From NCBI GenBank assembly GCA_045544615.1, contig JAZPZI010000020.1:15652-79651 (forward strand): a DNA stretch of 64,000 bases, given 5' to 3'. This document shows, in pieces, positions 9,701-16,847 of the stretch. The position numbers and the translations under genes were made by a program. Origin of the DNA: CAKSFT01 sp045544615 (GTDB lineage: Bacteria; Bacillota; Clostridia; UBA1381). The stretch's first letter is position 1, and each line of letters starts with the position of its first letter. The notes under the pieces are model-generated. The model saw nothing but the letters and a program-made list of their open reading frames with translations, was not told the origin of the DNA and did no database searches.

Positions 9701-9794
9701 TTATGTGGATTCTTCCCTCACGGAAAAACTCCAAACCACGTTTTTGGACGGTATCCGATGCGATTTTTTTAATCATTTCATCCAGAATCTTCAC
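6705..9794 (-). CDS. SNF2-family DEAD/DEAH-box helicase with SWIM zinc finger
   Basis: About 1030 aa. An N-terminal SWIM zinc finger (DYFCTCPYYQ...CRH, near residues 65-85) is followed by a long divergent region and a C-terminal Swi2/Snf2 ATPase. The ATPase has Walker A GGILADEMGLGKTLQ near residue 600, DEAQ box LFIDEAQYIKN, ALSGTPIENSLSELWS, and helicase motif VI region DRAHRIGQKSRVQVIKL. Such bacterial Snf2 (HepA/RapA-like) enzymes remodel nucleoprotein or RNA polymerase complexes. Start: the GTG at 9794 has GGAGG eight bases upstream, while the upstream in-frame GTG at 9803 abuts that same site, so 9794 is preferred. It is a single-gene unit convergent with trmD. Confidence 0.93.
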   Translation of the reverse strand: MKILDEMIKKIASDTVQKRGLEFFREGRIHIKTMDAGTVKAIADGEEIYSISIGIKDGEVGDYFCTCPYYQTMGSACRHIVATLKTCQNTISQASDYENENDRLATLLCREYSRLGTDKERINASFSLNISTKDKKFLVGIKAGLDQLEAVESGAFIRGLKRDGEAILSKHRKLDMASHEFGKDEAELIGILIESEENNRSDYRERGDFPIGERAFLRIMPILARLECEYKIDGVTYPDLRIIEDDPDILVDVGADTNRISLIVNERGTALSLSGEWFLFEGNIYRTSPEWQSWFMPIYNTVITAKRTQIDFVSANAVEFVTEVLPEIKGKRGVVLSGFEDVIVDATPEFEVLIQNHKNGLSAIPLVHYGTICLKLAGENAESDKILVRNQRKEAEIKGFFDGFEMVGDRFVSLDDEVIFDFLNNKLGTLKTFATVTYPEPIEVLEDLPIKVSVGYEKDINLLEVGFESTLSAEEVYGILESIKDNKTFFRKQDGSFFAPGIDTFSSIGLLHTLGFTKEDISRGKKQVSGNNVFYLAELKKKALIQGEESFDEFVNELESLKPEIPEHIDKVLRGYQRDGVRWLYQLSRYSFGGILADEMGLGKTLQVIAFVMSTKRELPALVVAPSSLTYNWQSEIAKFAPDATSVIIEGTKEERIRLLDEATDVDFIITSYPLMRRDMELYKKREFSYLFIDEAQYIKNPSTMNSKSVKKIKAGGYFALSGTPIENSLSELWSIFDFVMKGYLYSQKDFLARFQNKIMKSEDSGTISELRNKIQPFILRRMKKDVLKELPEKIENTVYAGLETEQKKMYEAYLKVARNEVSYMSEVGEENQMKILSLLMRLRQICCHPRLFDSSYKDESGKLQLFEELISSSISEGHRILVFSQFTSMLSIIRERLDGMGVSYFYLDGQTHAEERVELVNRFNKGERDVFLISLKAGGTGLNLVGADTVIHYDPWWNPAVMDQATDRAHRIGQKSRVQVIKLATKGTIEEQIIKLQEQKRALADDVIRENSRLLSGITKEEILAMLK

Positions 9795-9873
9795 TCTGCT
9801 CACCTCCTCAATTTCGGTATCTTTCTATTATAACACAGATTTACTTTTATTTCAATCTTTTTTTATTTTTTGT

Positions 9874-10070
9874 TTGACATAAAAAACGAGCACCCGAGAG
9901 TACTCGTCCAAACCGACTTTTTGCCTCTACTCACCTGAATACCAAAAAAGGAAGGGATATTTTGGCAAATCGGGCTCGTCGGCGTATGTTGATACTCCAG
10001 AGCTCGATTTGACAAAAAACGAGCACCCAAAGGTGCTCGTGTTAGACCGACTTTTTACGCATTCAGAATT
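9874..10070 (-). repeat. Direct duplication of the DUF4432 gene tail and terminator
   Basis: Two related blocks, about 9874-9940 and 10009-10070, both read TTGACA(T)AAAAAACGAGCACCC ... CTCG ... ACCGACTTTTT. The right block is the real 3' end and terminator of the gene at 10055-11137; the left block is a diverged second copy of the same hairpin with downstream flank. The ~70 bp between them carry no gene. It could be a slippage duplication or a remnant left by insertion and loss of something at the gene end. Confidence 0.6.
10013..10039 (-). terminator. Terminator of the creatinase/DUF4432 operon
   Basis: On the minus strand: stem CGAGCACC, loop of four, GGTGCTCG, then TTTTTTG. It lies directly after the last gene of the operon. 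A weaker duplicate with G-T wobbles is at 9881-9906. Confidence 0.9.
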
Positions 10071-11137
10071 TTAGCGATTTTTTCTTCAACCTTCTTCGCT
10101 TCATCATCCAAAATATATCCTGCCTCCATAGTAAAGCTGATCTTCTCGCCGGCAGCCAAAACCTTGACCTGACCGTTTCGCTTCGCATGCGAATATCCAA
10201 GATGCTCCGATGTTGCAGGAAGTACCATACCCATCGACTGCTCATCTGCTGTTCTCGAAATCCAACGGATACTGAGCGGCAAAACATCCACAGGATGACT
10301 CACATAGCACGCACCCACGCCACGCTCATACTGCATTGTGTAGGCACGCATATCATCATCGCCCGAATAATACATACTGAAGCATATTTCAGGATTGTAG
10401 ATTTCACCATCATGTCCCACTTTGTCCATAATTGCAGGATTTTCTTCCAATGCATCCATATATGCCGAGAGTTTCGCAGCATCAGGGTGCTCAGGATTAA
10501 CAAACTTATGTACCTTGATGTGCTCTTTGTCACGCTTTACGCTATAGACAAGGTCTGCACCGTCTATCGGCTTGAAGTTGATGTGGCAAAGGTACATATA
10601 CTCCATTGGTGAGTTCTTCTTGTTTTCGATGCTTACATTTATATTCAGAACTGTTCCATCCTCATAAAGCTTACACTGTGGAATGAACTGATACTTTCTG
10701 ACAAATGCAATGTCGTAGTCGAGGATTCCGCCGACTGTGATGAACTTACCACCATCGTCCTCACCGCACTCGATGAATGCCTTTTTGTACTCAATGTTCG
10801 GAGTCTCGCCGTGCTGCGGATGCTTGTCGTCTGCCTGTGGCACACCAAATGCAGACACGCCGCAATGGTACAAAAATCCGCCATAGGTTTCAAGATAGTT
10901 GAGTGTCGGAACAGGCTCTTTTACGGTTGTATTCATTGTCAGGTCACGGCCGAGCATATTGAGTCTCCAGATTTGCTGACCCTGGAACGGGAGAATTATA
11001 AAATAACCCTTTTTGTTCTCAATCTTTAGTGCTTCAACACCTGTTGAATACTTAAATGATGTAGCCTTCATAGCACCATGGCTCAAAAGCTCATTTTCTT
11101 CGTTTTTAAAGAACCCTTTATGCAAATTTATCTTCAT
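10055..11137 (-). CDS. DUF4432 family, aldose-1-epimerase-like protein
   Basis: About 360 aa. The whole protein resembles the DUF4432 group of galactose-mutarotase-like beta-sandwich proteins: YFIILPFQGQQIWRL, YGGFLYHCGVSAFG followed by HGETPN, and YMYLCHINFKPIDGADLVYS. In mutarotases a His pair and a Glu act at the sugar C1; several histidines (HPQHGE, YLCHINF) sit in corresponding places, but the substrate is not known. Start: ATG at 11137 has AGGA nine bases upstream; the in-frame TTG at 11144-11146 directly abuts that site and is unlikely. Last gene of the AraC-controlled operon, 64 bp downstream of the creatininase-like gene. Confidence 0.8.
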   Translation of the reverse strand: MKINLHKGFFKNEENELLSHGAMKATSFKYSTGVEALKIENKKGYFIILPFQGQQIWRLNMLGRDLTMNTTVKEPVPTLNYLETYGGFLYHCGVSAFGVPQADDKHPQHGETPNIEYKKAFIECGEDDGGKFITVGGILDYDIAFVRKYQFIPQCKLYEDGTVLNINVSIENKKNSPMEYMYLCHINFKPIDGADLVYSVKRDKEHIKVHKFVNPEHPDAAKLSAYMDALEENPAIMDKVGHDGEIYNPEICFSMYYSGDDDMRAYTMQYERGVGACYVSHPVDVLPLSIRWISRTADEQSMGMVLPATSEHLGYSHAKRNGQVKVLAAGEKISFTMEAGYILDDEAKKVEEKIAKILNA

Positions 11138-11201
11138 TTTAATCAATCCTTTTTCATTTCAAAAAAGGGCAATAGCCTGCGGCTCTTACCCTTTTTCCTT
11201 T

Positions 11202-11936
11202 TTATACTATTTTCTTTTCAAGATATGCAAGCGAAAGCTCAACCATCTTGTCGCCAAGCTCCTTGTTTGCCTTTGCAGCACTCTTTGTGAACCAGTGATC
11301 AATGTCACCGAGTCTGTCGAGCTTAACTGCATCAGGATAGAGTGACATAAGGATAGAACACTCAAATTCACCTGCGTGGTCGTAACCTGTTGCATTCTGA
11401 ACTTCTGTGCTCATTGTAGGGATAACCTTAATCCAAGAGAATGGGTCATCTCCACCGCCGAGGTTTTCATAGTATGTAGCATAGTTTTCACTACCCCACC
11501 AACCTCTGCCCTGAGTCTTCTCAAGGTAGCGCATAGTAGCTCTCTTTGCAGCTTTCATATATGAAAGTGTCATAGGCATACAGTTTTCCTGCTCGAACTG
11601 ATGATGAATAACAACGTAGATATTACGGAGTCCTGCATCAAGCATATTCATAAATACCTGGAAAAGGTATGCTTCAAAAACATCTTCTTCAATATGAACT
11701 GTACCGCTTGTTTCATCGGCAACAGCATAGCTTGAAGGGCTATAATAGATTGTCGGAGCAATCATAATTTCTTTCTTTTCTGCGAGCTTTTTGATAAGTC
11801 CCTCTGCAACAAGACTGTCGCAACCGTATGAGCAATGCGGTCCGTGATATTCTACAGTACCACCGCAGATAACGGTAGGAATTCTTTCTTCCTTTACACG
11901 GTTAAGCTCACGTGGAAAACTCATATTATATTCCAT
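11202..11936 (-). CDS. Creatininase-family amidohydrolase
   Basis: About 244 aa. The creatininase signature (usually GSTEQHGPHLP) is present as GGTVEYHGPHCSYGCDSL near the N-terminus, giving the metal-binding Glu, His and Asp, with later motifs VVIHHQFEQENC and ATGYDHAGEFECSIL (His and Glu ligands). The family opens cyclic amides such as creatinine or formamides of pyrimidine precursors using two metal ions. Start: ATG at 11936 has GAGGTG six bases upstream and begins 10 bp after the stop of the upstream gene; the open frame extends further 5' but inside that gene. Pairing with a creatinase-like gene suggests consecutive steps on a guanidino or amide compound; that is inference. Confidence 0.83.
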   Translation of the reverse strand: MEYNMSFPRELNRVKEERIPTVICGGTVEYHGPHCSYGCDSLVAEGLIKKLAEKKEIMIAPTIYYSPSSYAVADETSGTVHIEEDVFEAYLFQVFMNMLDAGLRNIYVVIHHQFEQENCMPMTLSYMKAAKRATMRYLEKTQGRGWWGSENYATYYENLGGGDDPFSWIKVIPTMSTEVQNATGYDHAGEFECSILMSLYPDAVKLDRLGDIDHWFTKSAAKANKELGDKMVELSLAYLEKKIV

Positions 11937-11946
11937 AATCTGCACC

Positions 11947-12315
11947 TCATTCCGTATAAGCAAGTGTTGTATAGAACGCAAGATTTGCCTGAGTATTGTC
12001 AAGTCTGCCGTACTGAACAACAATTTCACAATTTGAAGTAAGCTTCATAGCATACTGAGTTTCCAATGGCACTTCAAAACCACACATATCGTCGATGTTG
12101 TTTGTGCGGAAGCAACGAACTCTGCCTGCTTTTACAGTCCACTTGATATCCTCGTATGCGTCCTTATCTGTAAAGTAAAGCTTTACAGCGATTTCTGCAT
12201 CCTTTTTGGTGTCATTTACAATAATTACAGATTCGTGACCCTTTGCAACGCCCTCTCCTGCAGGAGGAAGCTCGCAATCAGGGATAATCCATACTTTTTT
12301 ACCTATATTAGCCAT
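11947..12315 (-). CDS. Sensory rhodopsin transducer (ASRT) family protein
   Basis: 122 aa. It matches the Anabaena sensory rhodopsin transducer family along its whole length: GKKVWIIPDCELPPAGEG, GHESVIIVNDTKKDAEI, VKLYFTDKDAYEDIKW, GRVRCFRTNNID and VVQYGRLDNTQANLAFYTTLAY. The founding member forms a soluble beta-sandwich tetramer that binds a photoreceptor; most relatives occur without rhodopsin and have been proposed to bind small molecules such as sugars. No rhodopsin gene is in the window. The start codon overlaps the last eight bases of the creatinase-like gene, so it belongs to that operon and may act as a ligand-binding subunit or chaperone of it. Family assignment is firm; role is not. 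Confidence 0.9.
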   Translation of the reverse strand: MANIGKKVWIIPDCELPPAGEGVAKGHESVIIVNDTKKDAEIAVKLYFTDKDAYEDIKWTVKAGRVRCFRTNNIDDMCGFEVPLETQYAMKLTSNCEIVVQYGRLDNTQANLAFYTTLAYTE

Positions 12316-13483
12316 CGATTTCTATAATTCCTTTCTTCAAGTAATCTGTCATTGAGATACAACCGTTCTCGCCAACAACGATACCCTTTTCCCATCTTGT
12401 ACCAAATGTAGGACCTGAGATAAATGTATCAACCTGGAAAGTCATATTCTTTTCGAGGCGGTAATCTGATGTTGTTTCCATCCAAGGAGCTTCAACTTCG
12501 ATCATACCTGTGCCGTGGCAAGGTCCGTATACGAAGTTTTCCTTGAAGCCGTTTTCTTCAAAGAGCTTGTAGAAGCCCTTTGTGATATCGCTTGCCATAA
12601 CGCCGGCCTTGATCTGCTCTGTTGTCCAGTCGTGAGCCTTCAAACAGAAATCAATGTATCTTCTGCGATCGTCGTCAAGCTTACCCATGATAACAGGCAA
12701 ACCGATTGCAGGTGAGTAACCGTCAATCTTAGCTGACAAGTTAAGCTGTACAACATCGCCCTTGTTGATTGTCTTATATGTAGAACGGCTGATTGCGTGA
12801 CGTGTTGATTCCTGGCTGAATACGTACATTGGCAAACCTTCGTATTCTGCACCGTGCTCATAGATAACCTTCTGAGCAATACCAACCATCTGCAACTCTG
12901 TTACGCCAGGCTTCAAGTTCTTGATAACTTCGTCTGTTGCGATTTCGATGATTCTGAAACCTTCCTTGATACAAGCAAGCTCGTTTTCAGACTTAATCTT
13001 TCTGAGCTCAACCATGATATCGTTACACTTTACGATTTCAGCCTTTGGATAGTTTTCAACCAAGCCTTCGTAGATAGGAAGTGTACATTCAACATAGCTT
13101 CCCAAACCGATTTTGATGCACTCGCCTGAAACACCGATAGCCTTGAATACATCCTTGAATGTATCACACTTGAGTTCAGGATATGAAGGATCAGCTGATT
13201 CTCTGAAATCCTTCAATACGAAAACCTTATCAAGCTTACCAAAATCCTTTGCAAAGATTGCAGACTCAGGTCCGCACATAAGTGCTGCGTCACCGTTTGC
13301 TGAAATTGCAACGCCGGCTCTTTCGAACAAAGGCCAGAAACCGCTGAAATATCTTGCGTTTGCATAGTCTGATTCAGTACTTGCAACAACCATTACGTCA
13401 AGACCCTTTTCACGGATAAGTTTTGCTGCTTTTGCAATTCTTTCTTTGTACTCATAATCCGGAATACATACTCTGTTTGCCAT
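12308..13483 (-). CDS. M24-family creatinase/aminopeptidase-like protein
   Basis: About 391 aa with the two-domain layout of creatinase and prolidase: N-terminal creatinase_N domain (to ~150) and C-terminal pita-bread fold. The pita-bread histidine (GPCHGTGMIEVEAPW) and late glutamates (VEAPW, RWEKGIVV) are present. The two metal-binding aspartates expected in GDVVxxD and YxxDxTR positions are replaced (GDVVQLNLSA, GYSPAIGLPV). Loss of metal ligands is a feature of creatinase, a metal-independent hydrolase, rather than of prolidase. Start: ATG at 13483 has GGAG nine bases upstream; the in-frame codons before it lack a better site. First gene after the AraC regulator; overlaps the ASRT gene by 8 bp. 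Confidence 0.85.
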   Translation of the reverse strand: MANRVCIPDYEYKERIAKAAKLIREKGLDVMVVASTESDYANARYFSGFWPLFERAGVAISANGDAALMCGPESAIFAKDFGKLDKVFVLKDFRESADPSYPELKCDTFKDVFKAIGVSGECIKIGLGSYVECTLPIYEGLVENYPKAEIVKCNDIMVELRKIKSENELACIKEGFRIIEIATDEVIKNLKPGVTELQMVGIAQKVIYEHGAEYEGLPMYVFSQESTRHAISRSTYKTINKGDVVQLNLSAKIDGYSPAIGLPVIMGKLDDDRRRYIDFCLKAHDWTTEQIKAGVMASDITKGFYKLFEENGFKENFVYGPCHGTGMIEVEAPWMETTSDYRLEKNMTFQVDTFISGPTFGTRWEKGIVVGENGCISMTDYLKKGIIEIDG

Positions 13484-13539
13484 TTTACATTTCTCCTTTA
13501 ATTTCAATTTCAACTGGATCTCAGTCCTTTTCTTTTAAC

Positions 13540-13556
13540 ATTGTATCATACGATAC
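13540..13556 (-). promoter_or_regulatory. Operator-like palindrome over the -10 of the creatinase operon
   Basis: GTATC-ATAC-GATAC, a perfect 5-bp inverted repeat at 13543-13556, overlaps a TACAAT -10-like element (minus strand, 13540-13545). No good -35 is present, as expected for an AraC-activated promoter. It lies 57 bp upstream of the creatinase-like start, between that gene and the AraC gene. Confidence 0.5.
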
Positions 13557-13614
13557 TCTGTTTTGTCTTTAGATAATATTAAAAATTTCGTTTGCACAAT
13601 ATTTAATAATTATT

Positions 13615-14487
13615 CTATAGTTCCAGCCTTGTCTTTATCGATTTGATATAGTCAGACGGTGCTTTATACTCATATTTTTTAAAGAGTCTGCTGAAATAAT
13701 GGATAGACGAAAAACCGAGCTTTTCCGAGATTTCTGTAAGGTTCAGGTTGCCTTCACGGATAAGACGCTTTGCCTCTTTAATCTTCAGCGTATTTATATA
13801 GTTAATGATTGTAATACCAAATGTCTTTTTAAACGAACTGCAAAGCGTAGTCTTATTTGTGCTGTAGATAAAGCACAGCTCGTTTAGGTTGATGTTCTCC
13901 CTGAAGTTTTCGTTGATATACTTGTAGATTTCAAAAATCTTCGGGTCAGCCTGGAGTTCCTTATTGTTTGCATCAAGAAGCTTTGTGCTTCTTACAAGTT
14001 CAATCAGAAGAGTCTCAAGCTTCAGCCTGATAAGCTGGTCTGCACCGTAAGGGTAATCCTTTCTCTTTTTCATATCCTTCTGGTTCGGAACATCATAAGG
14101 AGGCAGAAATACAGAACGGCCTTCCTTTATGATTTCGGTCAGGAGCTTTTGCTGGTCGACAGTAAGCTCTGCTGACATTTCCGAGAAGATATCAAGGTCG
14201 GGGCAGTTACACTCAAAGCCGATGATGATAACATTCGGGGCATTGTCCCCATCACAGGCGAGGAAATGGTTTTCTCCCGCTTTGTGGATTACGAGCCTGT
14301 TCTTTTCAAGCTTACCCGAATAGTTCTCCGACTTTATGTTGATTGTTCCGTTATCCACATATACGAGTTCACGGAAAGCATGGCTGTCGTTGAAGGTGTG
14401 ATACTGCTTTGTAAACTCAAAATAATGGATATTGGCAAGTCTTGTGACTTCTATTTTTGTTTCAAATTTCTTTAATTTAAATTCCAT
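13615..14487 (-). CDS. AraC/XylS-family transcriptional regulator
   Basis: About 290 aa. N-terminal cupin-like sensor region (FRELVYVDNGTINIKSENYSG...KNRLVIHKAGENHFLACDGD), C-terminal AraC double helix-turn-helix (INLNELCFIYSTNKTTLCSSFKKTF and LTEISEKLGFSSIHYFSRLFKKYEYKAPSDY). Start ATG at 14487 has GGGTG six bases upstream; the GTG at 14496 lies inside that ribosome site. It is transcribed from its own promoter in the same direction as, and 130 bp ahead of, the creatinase/ASRT/creatininase/DUF4432 operon, which it most likely activates in response to the operon's substrate. Confidence 0.92.
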   Translation of the reverse strand: MEFKLKKFETKIEVTRLANIHYFEFTKQYHTFNDSHAFRELVYVDNGTINIKSENYSGKLEKNRLVIHKAGENHFLACDGDNAPNVIIIGFECNCPDLDIFSEMSAELTVDQQKLLTEIIKEGRSVFLPPYDVPNQKDMKKRKDYPYGADQLIRLKLETLLIELVRSTKLLDANNKELQADPKIFEIYKYINENFRENINLNELCFIYSTNKTTLCSSFKKTFGITIINYINTLKIKEAKRLIREGNLNLTEISEKLGFSSIHYFSRLFKKYEYKAPSDYIKSIKTRLEL

Positions 14488-14504
14488 ATAATTCACCCGA
14501 TTTT

Positions 14505-14533
14505 ATTTTAACATATTTTTCCCGTTAGGTCAA
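14505..14533 (-). promoter_or_regulatory. Promoter of the AraC regulator gene
   Basis: On the minus strand TTGACC (14528-14533) and TAAAAT (14505-14510), 17-bp spacer, just upstream of the AraC start. It is back-to-back with the promoter at 14549. Confidence 0.65.
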
Positions 14534-14548
14534 TAGTGAAAATTCCCG

Positions 14549-14577
14549 TTGACATTTTTTTTAAAGTGATTTATAAT
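14549..14577 (+). promoter_or_regulatory. SigA-type promoter of the 14612 gene
   Basis: TTGACA at 14549-14554 and TATAAT at 14572-14577 with a 17-bp spacer; both hexamers are consensus, so the gene is probably well expressed. Confidence 0.88.
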
Positions 14578-14611
14578 AATTTTAAGAACGCATCAAAAAG
14601 GAGAATTAGCG

Positions 14612-15181
14612 ATGATTTACAGACATATGTATGTTGGATACAAAAAGAGCGGCAAGATTAAATTCAAGGAAAATGATAAGGTTATAACCTCATCTGCTGC
14701 AAACTTTAAGGATATGACCTTTGTATATTTTGAATCAAAAGATAAGGATGTTGACATCTATGATGTCTGTGAAGGCGATATGAAGCCCTTCCCTGACGGC
14801 AGAGAATGGTTTGAGATGCCAAAAATCTTCCACTATTATGACCCTGAAAAGGACGAGGACTGGGAAAGAAAAGAGCCTAACAAAAAACCTTATTACAGAG
14901 TAAACAAGCTGAAGATGGATAAGGTCGCAAGCTACATATACTACCATGTAGACCACCAGAACACAAACCAATGGAACTGTGATAAATTCTTCTCAATTTT
15001 TATTTACGGTGACCTGATTGTTCTTTACGCAGAAGAGCCTACCGAGAGAATTACATGGGATGACCTCAAGGGAAAACTCCATGTTCCGGGGCTTTCAAAC
15101 TGGTCAGACCTTATGTACCAGCACTTCGCAGAATGGCCCGAAGGCAAAAAAGCCGCACTCCTTCTTGAACTCGAAGAGTAA
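14612..15181 (+). CDS. Conserved-looking protein of unknown function
   Basis: 189 aa, start ATG six to seven bases after AGGAG. I do not recognise a family. The protein is soluble, without signal peptide or membrane segment, rich in charged and aromatic residues (YYDPEKDEDWERKEPNKKPYY; YYHVDHQNTNQWNCDKFF), and has an alternating pattern suggesting a mixed alpha/beta fold. A strong consensus promoter and its own terminator make it a monocistronic, probably well-expressed gene. It lies back-to-back with the AraC gene, so it might share regulatory DNA, but each has its own promoter. Confidence 0.85.
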   Translation: MIYRHMYVGYKKSGKIKFKENDKVITSSAANFKDMTFVYFESKDKDVDIYDVCEGDMKPFPDGREWFEMPKIFHYYDPEKDEDWERKEPNKKPYYRVNKLKMDKVASYIYYHVDHQNTNQWNCDKFFSIFIYGDLIVLYAEEPTERITWDDLKGKLHVPGLSNWSDLMYQHFAEWPEGKKAALLLELEE

Positions 15182-15186
15182 TTTCA

Positions 15187-15216
15187 AAAACCCGAAGAAA
15201 TTTCTTCGGGTTTTTT
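15187..15216 (+). terminator. Terminator of the 14612 gene
   Basis: Hairpin AAACCCGAAGAAA / TTTCTTCGGGTTT followed by TTTTAAG. Confidence 0.9.
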
Positions 15217-15230
15217 AAGTTAGTCTATGG

Positions 15231-15259
15231 TTGATTTTTAAAACCACCTATGTTATAAT
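15231..15259 (+). promoter_or_regulatory. Promoter of the 15312-18430 gene pair
   Basis: TTGATT at 15231-15236 and TATAAT at 15254-15259, 17-bp spacer, 52 bp before the start codon at 15312. Confidence 0.75.
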
Positions 15260-15311
15260 AAATGTGTATGCACTTTTGCAGAACACATCCTGAAAAATAA
15301 GAGGAAAAAAT

Positions 15312-16847
15312 ATGAATAGAATTTTTATAAAAGCAACAGATATAGACCCCGTTACCGAAATACTCGGAGGAGAATTTGATAAAACCAAAGCTTCCACTTC
15401 CATAGACGGTCAAAGAGTTGATGGATATCTCCTGACCCTTACCAATGACCTTTTATGGAAACTGGACCAGTTTTTTTCAGTTCCCGCAAATATGCGCTAT
15501 AAAATCATTGCAGAAACAGACTCGGAAACTTCAAAAGCATTCTGTTATCTCCCGAATCCTGCCGCAAATAACATTTCTTCAGGCCACGATATCAAAACCT
15601 TCAATCACTTTGCGGACAACAATAATATGGGATTATATGACATACATCTTCTTTTCCCATGCTCACTGGATAACTTTGACGAAAGCTATATAAAACCGGT
15701 GACCTGCGAGCTATGCGATCAATTTCTTGATGCCGCTCACGACAGAAGTTCACTCGAATTCAAAGGCGACTTCGTCAAAAAGCTAAAGAGGTGTTTTCTT
15801 GGTTATTTCACTATTTTTACCGATTTAAGAGGAGTGAAATACCCTCAGGTCTGTATGGCAACACTATCAAAACACAAAGAAACCAATGTGGGAGTTCTGA
15901 ATTTGTCTATAATCTCGGGCGCATTCCCCGGTCACCATATTCTGACCGACTTTTGTGCCAGAGCTTTATGTATTGAAGACACTTCCCAAACCGTATACGA
16001 CTGGTTATCAAAAATGGGAATTACCGTTTACGGCACCCCGAGAAGTGTTGTATTTGCATACAACGAACTGAGCGATGAGTCAATTCTTAATGCACTTGTT
16101 GCCGAAGCAATCCCCTCGGGTGCGATAGTCGGAGACGGATTTACAAAAAAACTCAACGAAAACCTTGCTCAATATGATACGGCAAAGGTTTACGCCTCTG
16201 AAGTCTGCCTGATAGAAATTATTCCTTTGGCTGACTATTGTCTTGATACGATAACAAGAATTTCGGACCAGACTGTTGAGTTGTTTTTCATCGAACTGTT
16301 GTTATTACAAGACGCTGCCATCAGCAGAATCAGTTCAAAGATTCTTGATAATCTTAATAAGGAAACCAAGAAAAAAGCCAAATTAAAGGATAACCTTTTA
16401 GACGAATTGGTATGCGAATCAGCACAGGCAATATTGTTTTTTGACCTAAACGAATTTCTCTTTCCTACAGTTCGGTTATCTGCCGAAAATGTTGCTAAAT
16501 GTTTTGGCATAGACCGCCAGATGGCTACATATGAAAAGTATAAGAACATACTTGACCAGTTAATCACTCTGCGAAACGACAGACAGGCGGAAATAAAAAA
16601 TTCCTCCCTGAACTCGGTTTTATTTGTTTTGACTTTGGCTCAGGTTTTTCCGTTATTTTTAAGCGGATACAAATACCTTTTCAATTCACAAATAAGCTCA
16701 AGCGATATCATTCCTGCAATATACGGAGTGTTATCCTGTGTTTCAATGTGGGTAATCTACAGATTAACCATCATGCTTCGTTCACACCAAAAAAAGAAGC
16801 AAAAAAACAAAACAATTTCAGGAGATGCTAATCATTGGAAGAACTGA
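15312..16847 (+). CDS. Unknown membrane-anchored protein with CorA-like tail
   Basis: 511 aa, start ATG after AAGAGGAA. No family recognised. Residues 1-400 look soluble and mixed alpha/beta; a coiled-coil-like helix (IDRQMATYEKYKNILDQL onward, ~415-440) leads into two C-terminal hydrophobic segments (SVLFVLTLAQVFPLFLSG and IIPAIYGVLSCVSMWVIY) and a Lys-rich tail (HQKKKQKNK). A large soluble domain, long helix and two terminal membrane helices resemble the architecture of CorA-type proteins, but the GMN motif is absent, so channel function is not claimed. It overlaps the downstream amidohydrolase gene by 13 bp, indicating coupled translation. Confidence 0.8.
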   Translation: MNRIFIKATDIDPVTEILGGEFDKTKASTSIDGQRVDGYLLTLTNDLLWKLDQFFSVPANMRYKIIAETDSETSKAFCYLPNPAANNISSGHDIKTFNHFADNNNMGLYDIHLLFPCSLDNFDESYIKPVTCELCDQFLDAAHDRSSLEFKGDFVKKLKRCFLGYFTIFTDLRGVKYPQVCMATLSKHKETNVGVLNLSIISGAFPGHHILTDFCARALCIEDTSQTVYDWLSKMGITVYGTPRSVVFAYNELSDESILNALVAEAIPSGAIVGDGFTKKLNENLAQYDTAKVYASEVCLIEIIPLADYCLDTITRISDQTVELFFIELLLLQDAAISRISSKILDNLNKETKKKAKLKDNLLDELVCESAQAILFFDLNEFLFPTVRLSAENVAKCFGIDRQMATYEKYKNILDQLITLRNDRQAEIKNSSLNSVLFVLTLAQVFPLFLSGYKYLFNSQISSSDIIPAIYGVLSCVSMWVIYRLTIMLRSHQKKKQKNKTISGDANHWKN

